From Thelonectria olida (lineage: Eukaryota > Ascomycota > Sordariomycetes > Hypocreales > Nectriaceae), in the NCBI GenBank assembly GCA_020736575.1, contig JAGPYM010000060.1:1-64000 (forward strand): a DNA stretch of 64,000 nt, written 5' to 3'. This document shows, piece by piece, positions 57,835 through 64,000 of the stretch; within the stretch, counting starts at the first letter, position 1; every line of letters starts with the position of its first letter. The notes under the pieces were generated by a model, which searched no databases, had not been told where the DNA came from, and worked only from the letters and a program-made list of their open reading frames with translations. A program made the translations under genes and the position numbers.

Positions 57835-58748
57835 ATGGCATCAAATCAGACCCTCGCCATTGTGGGATGCGGTGTGTTCTCACCTTCATTAGAAAAAAGA
57901 GCCACACAACTGCTGACAAAACGACAGGCAATATGGGCTCCGCAATCCTCAGCGGTTTGCTCGATGCAACTCGTTCACACCCCAAGCCTCGAATCTCGCG
58001 TTTCATCGTCAGCACAAAAACTGTTACATCTGCGGACCGTCTCCGGAGTCGGTTTGCGGACGAAAAGCACAGACTTCGCGTTGCACATGATTACAACATC
58101 CAGGCGATGAAAGAAGCAGACATCATCATCCTGGGCTGTAAACCACACATGGCCGAGGAGGTCCTGGGCGAGGAGGGGGCCAAGGAGGCGCTTATCGGCA
58201 AGTTTTTGATCAGCGTTCTGGGAGGCAAGACACCTCAAGTCCTCGAGGGCTACATCCATAAAGATGGTGCGCCAAATGAAAAGCCTCATGTTGTTCGCGC
58301 CATGCCCAACATAGCAGCTCAGATACATCAGTCTATGACGATTGTCGAGAACAATCCCTCTCTACCCGTTGAGTTGAGGGACAGTCTGATGTGGATTTTT
58401 GAGCAAATCGGAAAGGTGAAAGTCTTAACAACAGATGTCTTCGACATAGGCTCTATGCTCGTTGGATCATCGATGGCTGTGCTATCTGTGGGGTTGGACG
58501 GCATCCTGGACGGGTGCGTAATGGAGGGAATACTGAGGGTGGAAGCGCTGGAAATGACAGCACAGTGTCTATCAGGGATGGCAGAGTTGCTACGTCAAGG
58601 CGAGCATCCAGCACGGTTTAGGGAGAGGATTTCGTCACCTCGAGGATCTACTATTACGGGATTGCTGACTGTTGAGAAGGCTGGGGTAAGAGGTGTCTTT
58701 GCACAATCAATGATAGATGGGACAAGAAGGTTACAGGGCCAATTTTAA
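57835..58748 (+). CDS. Pyrroline-5-carboxylate reductase family enzyme
   Basis: Two exons (57835-57871, 57928-58748) join in frame to 285 aa. The short first exon and the second together make the NAD(P)H motif TLAIVGCGNMGSAILSGLL. Later marks are ADIIILGCKPHMAEEVL, the HVVRAMPNIAAQI strand and the C-terminal SPRGSTITGLLTVEKAGVRG, the family signature that forms the substrate site. ProC makes proline from pyrroline-5-carboxylate. Paralogues in catabolic settings can instead reduce pyrroline-2-carboxylate, the product of hydroxyproline dehydration or D-amino-acid oxidation. Its position beside a racemase-family gene and RidA leaves both open. Confidence 0.88.
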
Positions 58749-59625
58749 ATATCCAGTTTTATTTTGCTTCGAAAGGCGGACAGCCGTCATCATTCGTGGG
58801 ACAACGGGTCTTGGCTCTGTCAAGGTAGAGCTCATCATGTCATGATTATCCGTCACGGTCCGGTCCGTTATGGGGAAGCTTGACAAGACGACAGAGATGC
58901 TCTTTCAATCCAGACCGCCAAAGATACCCCTGTGGCACCCAAAACGCAGGACAGAGGTTAGGACAGAGGCTGGGAGAGATGTTTCGCCGCGAAGAAGGGA
59001 CTTGGTCATAGCTGTTTCTCTGGGATGCGCACATAGAGTGCAATAGTGAACCAGAAGGTGACGAGTTAAACGTATTATTCTACGAGCATAGCAAGAGTAG
59101 AGGCATCTAAAATTCGCTCTATCGTATAACATTTCATATTGTGATTGGATCCGTTGTTAGATCTTATTTCCTTCCCTAAGCCGACCAGACCTTATTATAC
59201 AAAGATCGACTCAAGAACTAAGCCAAAGAACTTCAATCGAGCCTTAGGGGTGCAGTTTGGAAATAGTATTAATAGCATAGGCTCACTCTACTGCATACTA
59301 TTGTTTTAGCTATTATATTATTTAAAGATTTCAGGGTAGGAGCGAATATAGCTGCTAGTAGTGAGTGTTGGAACGTGTCAGCATTTTAACCACGAGCTCG
59401 TACGAGTCTGACCAACTTTCTGGGAACTCAAGGGTAGGACGTTAAACTGAAATGCATCGACAGATGGGCTTCACTCAACACGGCGCACTCTTGTTAAAGA
59501 GCCAGTAAAAGGAGACCAAAGTAGTTCAATTGCGATAGAAGATGTATCTAGAACAATTCGAGTTCTATGTCAACCTTAGTTTCGTGCTGATACTCCTTTG
59601 TCATTTTCTTCAGAATGTCGAACCA
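58749..59625. other. Intergenic region with no supported gene
   Basis: About 880 bp. Around 59240-59340 it becomes moderately AT-rich with TTATATTATTTAAA-like words, perhaps an old repeat edge. No coding evidence. Confidence 0.4.
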
Positions 59626-60270
59626 CTATTTCTCAGATCGAGCACCAAATAAGGCCTCTCTATATTCACACCACTCAGGCCAGAAACCTGCCATTTCTAA
59701 GTCAACAATTCCAGTAACGGAGGCTGTGGTAGGATCAACAAGAATATTCTCCCACGAGATATCCGCATGTGCAAATACTATGTCATGGTCATCAGGGAGC
59801 TTATTGCGATATTTCGCGACCCAGCCAGGTCGCGGACACCTCTTACCAGGGGCAACAAGGCAGTCGTGAAACTCCGCAATAGACTTGAATGGGTCGCATT
59901 CAGACCGATTATTCGGTCGATGGTCATAAGCAGGCCGTCCGGAACAGGATCCAACCCAGCTGGGGCCAGTCGGGCGAAGGCGATGCAACTGGTTTAGATA
60001 TGACTGAAGCTCAGAAATCATTCGTGCCCTTACTATTTCGGTCGTCGCCGGCCATGCTTCGTCCTCCTGTTGTCTGGGAACTCGTTCCATCAAAATCTAG
60101 CCCGGCTCGTTGTCGCTCGTGCCAAGGTGCACGTCGAAAATCGAGGCAACTGGGACCGAGGTGTGACTTCGTACGTAGGACATGGCTTCGGCCTCTCTGC
60201 GGAGTCGGAAGGACTCTGCTTCTTTTCGAAAGGTTGTTTGAACATTGCTATCAGAGTTTGTTTCGTCGTA
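59626..60270 (-). pseudogene. Decayed aminoglycoside-phosphotransferase-like kinase gene
   Basis: The minus strand reads a fungal APH-family (phosphotransferase enzyme family) sequence: FRKEAESFRLRREAEAM, TSVPVASIFDVH, MERVPRQQEDEAW, the catalytic loop FAHADISWENILVD and the metal-site strand VTGIVDLEMAGFWPEWCEY. A TAG stop (about 60097-60099) sits between EPG and ILMERVP, where the family reads on. Upstream, frames are closed before a proper N-terminus, and downstream the frame ends shortly after the EYREAL segment, earlier than usual. So it is most likely a truncated pseudogene, though the 155-codon 3' part could still be expressed. Confidence 0.68.
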
Positions 60271-60345
60271 ACATTACTCAGATATGTACGCATATAGGGG
60301 TGTAAACTTATATACAGCTATAAAAGCCTTGACGTCAAGCGAACT

Positions 60346-62625
60346 CTACGTAGCAATGCAATAATATACACCCTTTTCCACCACGCTGCAGTCGGATTTA
60401 ACACTGGGATTCCATTTAATAAAATCTTCCTGAGAGATTTTATTATCCTCGCAAATCTTATAGCAGTAATCTCCCGACTGAACCTTGTAGAATTTCGTAC
60501 AACCACTTGTCATTTTATCCTGGGCAAACATTAATAAATCACTGACAAAGGTTCATGCTTGGAAATAACTCACAGCAGAAGGAGATGGTGTTTCGATGCC
60601 GCTCGACTTCGTAGCTGTACTGCTAGCCTTTGTCGTCGTGGTACTTTTTTCGGTGGACGTTGCCTTTTCTTCCGTCGTTGTCGTGTCCTTAGTTGTCGTA
60701 GTGCTTCTGACGGTGGATGTTGCCTTTTCCTCGGTACTTGTGCTTGCAATCGTGGTGCTCTGGTGAGAAGTGGACGAAGCAGAGACTGGAGTTGAAGTTT
60801 TGGAGCCTAGTGTTGTTAATACCATAAGCAGATCATACAAAGAACGGTTAAACCTACTCAATAGTGCGAAGCAGTATCGGAAACCCTTCTTAATACTGCA
60901 GGGGTCTTCATTCTTAAGACTTGGGTTCCATTCAAGGAGCTGGTTCATGGTAATCTCCACATACTCGACAATCCCATCACAGCTGTTGAGCTCTTCATTC
61001 AAGTCGTCATCCCCAGTATCACCCCACACCAGATAGTTCGCGCACTTGTCAGAGCCGTACGTCCCGTTCGCCAACGGCAGAGGCGTCCACGTGGACGCGG
61101 GAGCCGTCCTGCTGCTCGTCTTCGTCCGGGTTGTTTTCACCGGCACAGGCACAGGCACACCGCTTGCGTTGACGGTCCAGGTCCTGGGAGGTACTGGAGT
61201 AAACGTCGGACCGTCGGTGTAGCAGGTCGCTGCGGTGCACCTCGTGGCGGTGGTTACGTAGCCAGAGTATGTGCTGACGTCGCCGACGGCTTGGATGCAG
61301 TAGCTGATGTCGAAGAGCAGGTTTGTGCAGTTGGAGTTGATGCTGGGGTTGAGGAAATAAAATTCTTGCAGAGTAATACCAGCTTGCTGAGAAATACTGG
61401 CGCAGCTGTCCCCTTTCGATACGTTGTAGTATTTCGCACATACTTTGGTCCCGTTTGCGGCGTTGGTTGGCGCTGGCCTGTGGTTAAAGCATCAGCTCTC
61501 ATCATCCGCTTGTGTTTCGTCCTGGAACAATGGCTCACATGGTCGCAGTGGGCGAGTCGGCTGGTGCCTGGGTATTCGTTCCCACAGCATTGCTCAGACC
61601 GGGCGCACCGACACAAATCTGCATGTCCTCCTGCTGCGGCATGTTCGTGCATAGGTCATTGAGCTGAGGATTCCAGGATATGAGTTGAGTGACGCTGAAC
61701 TTGTTACCAAACTTTTTGGCGAGGCTGTAGCACGTATCATTGGCGCCAACAGTTTAGATGTCGCATTCCTCGGGCATGCACAGCTTGGTTCCCGCCTTGG
61801 GCAGGTCTCGACAGTAGACAAGTAAGCCATTGAGTTGGGTCAGGGAATAGGTGGACACGTTGTGAGACTTGCAGATGCCGTTGCAGGTGTCTTCAGACGT
61901 GATGGTGTAGGTTGATGCGCATGATTGCGTCACGGTAGCCGAGGCTGTCGTCGTAAAACTTGCGTTGGAGCCGAGGTTGCTTCCCGTCGGCGTGGAAGGC
62001 TCAAAGCTGGTTTTGCCGCAACTCTTGGTCAATGACGAGAAGGAGGAAGCCAAAGCTTCCTCGTAGTTGAACTCGGAGCTTTGATCTACCTGCAGAAGCT
62101 TGAGGTGGCAGTATGAGCATTTCTGCGAACTGTTCATCTTGTCCTCGCTCGGCCAGGAGCGCGTGAGGTCGTAACAAAACTTCTTCGTATCCCTGCAATG
62201 CGTTAGTCTGTGATAATTCCCATGTATTTTTAGGGGAAGAGTAGGAAGACGCACGGGTCAACCAGGCAGAGCTGGTTGTACGTGTCCACAAAACTGTTGA
62301 TGTTGTTTGTTGCTGCATAAGTTTCACCGTCAATGGTAATGCTGTTGCTTGATTTGGGGCAGGCCTTGTTGATCTCCTCTTGGAGCTGGACGAGGGAGGA
62401 ATTGCATGATGATGTGCACAGCTCAGTCAAATCAGCAGCCGACAAGTCGACACTATCGGCCTCAAAGTCTCCAAGGAGCGAGCTGCACTTCAGAGTTTGA
62501 TTCATGGATGTCTTGCACTCCTCGGTATACTCATCGATGTCATAGTCGTACTGAAGATCAGAGAATTGCTGAGCAGCAGCTACGCTCAGCAACGATGCGA
62601 AAAGAGTGGTCAGGATAAACCTCAT
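60346..62625 (-). pseudogene. Secreted multi-LysM protein gene with one in-frame stop
   Basis: Five exons (62625-62255, 62192-61539, 61477-60858, 60806-60574, 60519-60346) join without a phase error to 684 codons. The protein has a signal peptide (MRFILTTLFASLLSVAAAQ), a Cys-rich N-terminal region, and about five LysM-like modules with N- and C-terminal Cys. It also has a Thr/Ser-rich linker with TTEEKATSTEKST-type repeats. The second LysM would begin right after CMPEECDI, but the codon at 61754-61756 is TAA where the family has an aromatic residue; the frame then continues normally (TVGANDTCYSLAKKFG). Translation would stop after 269 residues, leaving one LysM. This is a recent nonsense allele or a sequencing error. 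LysM proteins bind chitin; the gene is divergent from a chitinase. Confidence 0.8.
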
Positions 62626-63624
62626 AATGAAAAATGAAAGATTGGTTTGCCATACAGTGTCTCACAGCCACGGTGATGGGGGCGTTATGTATTGGATTGG
62701 ACTACATTGACCGTGTACTCTCAGTCTGGCTTGAAGCTTCAGAGTAGCCGACCGCCCCGTGGTATGGCTCAGGAGTCAGGATGAGTTGGTCGGGCCCTGA
62801 TCCTCCAATGTTTCATGAGAGATTCGTCAAACGTAAGACTATTCTCTCCGAAACGGTTCATCTTCAACCAACAGCATAAGAATTATAAACCAACAGTTGC
62901 CAACGCGTTTTCTTTTGCAGCGCGGTGAATGGATGTTACGTTACAATTTGCCTATATCGAATGGTGAGGGATCTGTTGGTTCACCCGTTCACTAACTGAG
63001 CGTGACACCTCGCCACAAAGAGCCCACAAAGCATGGAGCAGTCTTAATCTAACCGCGGGGCCTGCAGGACCCAGCAATTAATATGGCACTTGCATAACCA
63101 TTGGGACGGCCCGCTTCCCTGACTGTGTCCGCGGTCACAGGGCTTGGACCGTGTTGGGCGGTTGAGCGGACGGTTCCTTCACTTTGTTTTTTCGGGCGCG
63201 TTGGGACCGAAATACAGGATCTCCTGACTATCCAATTTGCTCGGTAAAAACGCATTTCCGGGTATGGGTTCGGAGGATGGATACAGCCTCCTAGAGCCAA
63301 CAGTCCCCCCTGGGGCTTGCACAAAGCTGAGCACCCTTACTTTCCGGGCGTCAGGTCGTGATGTTGGTCGAGAAGCGACGTGCACAATAGACTTTCACTA
63401 ACAGCCTATGAATACGGAGCCATGTTGTTGGCTCTCAGGATGTGATAACGACATGGACTGTAAAATGATTTTCATGTTTCAGAATTAGACGAGAGAAATG
63501 GCACTACTACCACGATAGACTCCCTATTACACGGTATCTACATATGTCGCCGTATGTCGCTATCTCATCATCCTAGCCAAGCTTCTCAACCCATTCATTC
63601 CTTATTCTAGACTGCACTCTAGCC
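62626..63624. promoter_or_regulatory. Divergent intergenic region, LysM gene / chitinase
   Basis: A 1-kb spacer between two start codons facing away from each other. Short frames on the minus strand show no features. It probably holds both promoters. Confidence 0.45.
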
Positions 63625-64000
63625 ATGGCGGGCATACTCAGTCCCCAGGCACGTTATGGTGCTCTCGCCATTCTCTTATCATTCCTTTTGGCCTTTTCTT
63701 TCTTTCACACTTCCTCACAAGATGCGGGTCATCTGACCAAGCGAGTTGATTGGAGTGACCTTGGCTTCTCCCCACGAGAAACGGGTGGTCACCCAGCGGG
63801 TAATTGCTCTTTGTTTTCCCGAGCAGATGATGATCCCTACGCATGTAACAAGAAGAAGCCTTGCTCCAACGGTGCTTGCTGGTAAGTCCCTCATGCCCAT
63901 ACAGAGGAAAACGATTGCTGATTAGGCGAATAAGTGGCAAGAGTGGCGTCTGTGGTTACGGACCAGATTACTGCGGCAAAGGTTGCACTTCCAACTGCGA
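63625..64000 (+). CDS. 5' part of a CBM18-containing chitinase (subgroup C GH18-like), runs off window
   Basis: Exon 1 (63625-63881) encodes a signal-anchor or signal peptide (GALAILLSFLLAFSFF) and CSLFSRADDDPYACNKKKPC. After a 44-nt intron (63882-63925), exon 2 starts with the chitin-binding type 1 (hevein-like, CBM18) pattern SGKSGVCGYGPDYCG..C. This N-terminal order is typical of fungal subgroup C class V chitinases, in which LysM and CBM18 modules precede a GH18 catalytic domain. The catalytic part lies beyond the window, so the GH18 assignment is inferred. Pairing with a LysM gene fits that class. Confidence 0.75.

Noticed and set aside
30919..58748. Secondary-metabolite biosynthetic cluster
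   Set aside because: No polyketide synthase, NRPS, terpene cyclase or P450 is present; the enzymes are those of amino-acid and keto-acid catabolism.
1..64000. CRISPR arrays, tRNA or rRNA genes, phage or plasmid functions
   Set aside because: No regularly spaced direct repeats, no tRNA-like box A/B arrangement noticed, and all genes are of eukaryotic fungal type.

Overview
The window is genomic DNA of a filamentous ascomycete fungus, probably a Sordariomycete. Genes carry several short GT..AG introns (about 44-103 nt) with CTRAC-like branch sites. Typical fungal families are present: Zn2Cys6 regulators, a PDR-type ABC transporter, a HeLo-domain protein, a LaeA-like methyltransferase, a LysM protein and a chitin-binding/GH18-type chitinase. 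GC-balanced gene islands alternate with extremely AT-rich blocks that carry the signature of repeat-induced point mutation (RIP). No prokaryotic features, tRNA, rRNA or CRISPR were seen. All gene models are by-eye splice models: each exon join was checked for frame and for continuity of family motifs, not against transcripts.

Layout. 0.5-5.1 kb: a complete PDR/ABC-G drug-efflux transporter. 5.2-16.8 kb: an AT-rich block of nested, RIP-mutated repeats. It ends in a complete, dead Ty1/copia element with 231-bp LTRs and a perfect GACTC target duplication. 17.2-23.2 kb: a head-to-head pair, a HeLo-domain pseudokinase and a kinase-ankyrin protein, which looks like an effector/sensor cell-death module. 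23.9-26.1 kb: a LaeA-like methyltransferase. 27.3-28.0 kb: the relic of an ENA-type P-type ATPase next to a second AT-rich repeat block (28.4-30.3 kb).

31-59 kb: an amino-acid/imino-acid catabolism neighbourhood. It holds a proline racemase/hydroxyproline epimerase family enzyme, three Zn2Cys6 regulators, an AAAP amino-acid permease, an FMN 2-hydroxyacid oxidase, a GABA aminotransferase, a succinate-semialdehyde dehydrogenase, a RidA enamine deaminase, a class II aldolase, a ketopantoate-reductase-like enzyme and a pyrroline-5-carboxylate-reductase-like enzyme. A pogo/Fot1 transposase fragment lies inside it. Most of these genes are arranged as divergent pairs, and each regulator faces a metabolic or transport gene across a shared promoter. 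The likely combined role is uptake and breakdown of proline/hydroxyproline- or GABA-type nitrogen compounds; the exact substrate is inferred.

59.6-64 kb: a decayed aminoglycoside-phosphotransferase-like gene, a multi-LysM secreted protein interrupted by one in-frame stop, and, divergent from it, the 5' end of a CBM18-containing chitinase that runs off the window. The last two fit the known pairing of LysM genes with subgroup C chitinases.
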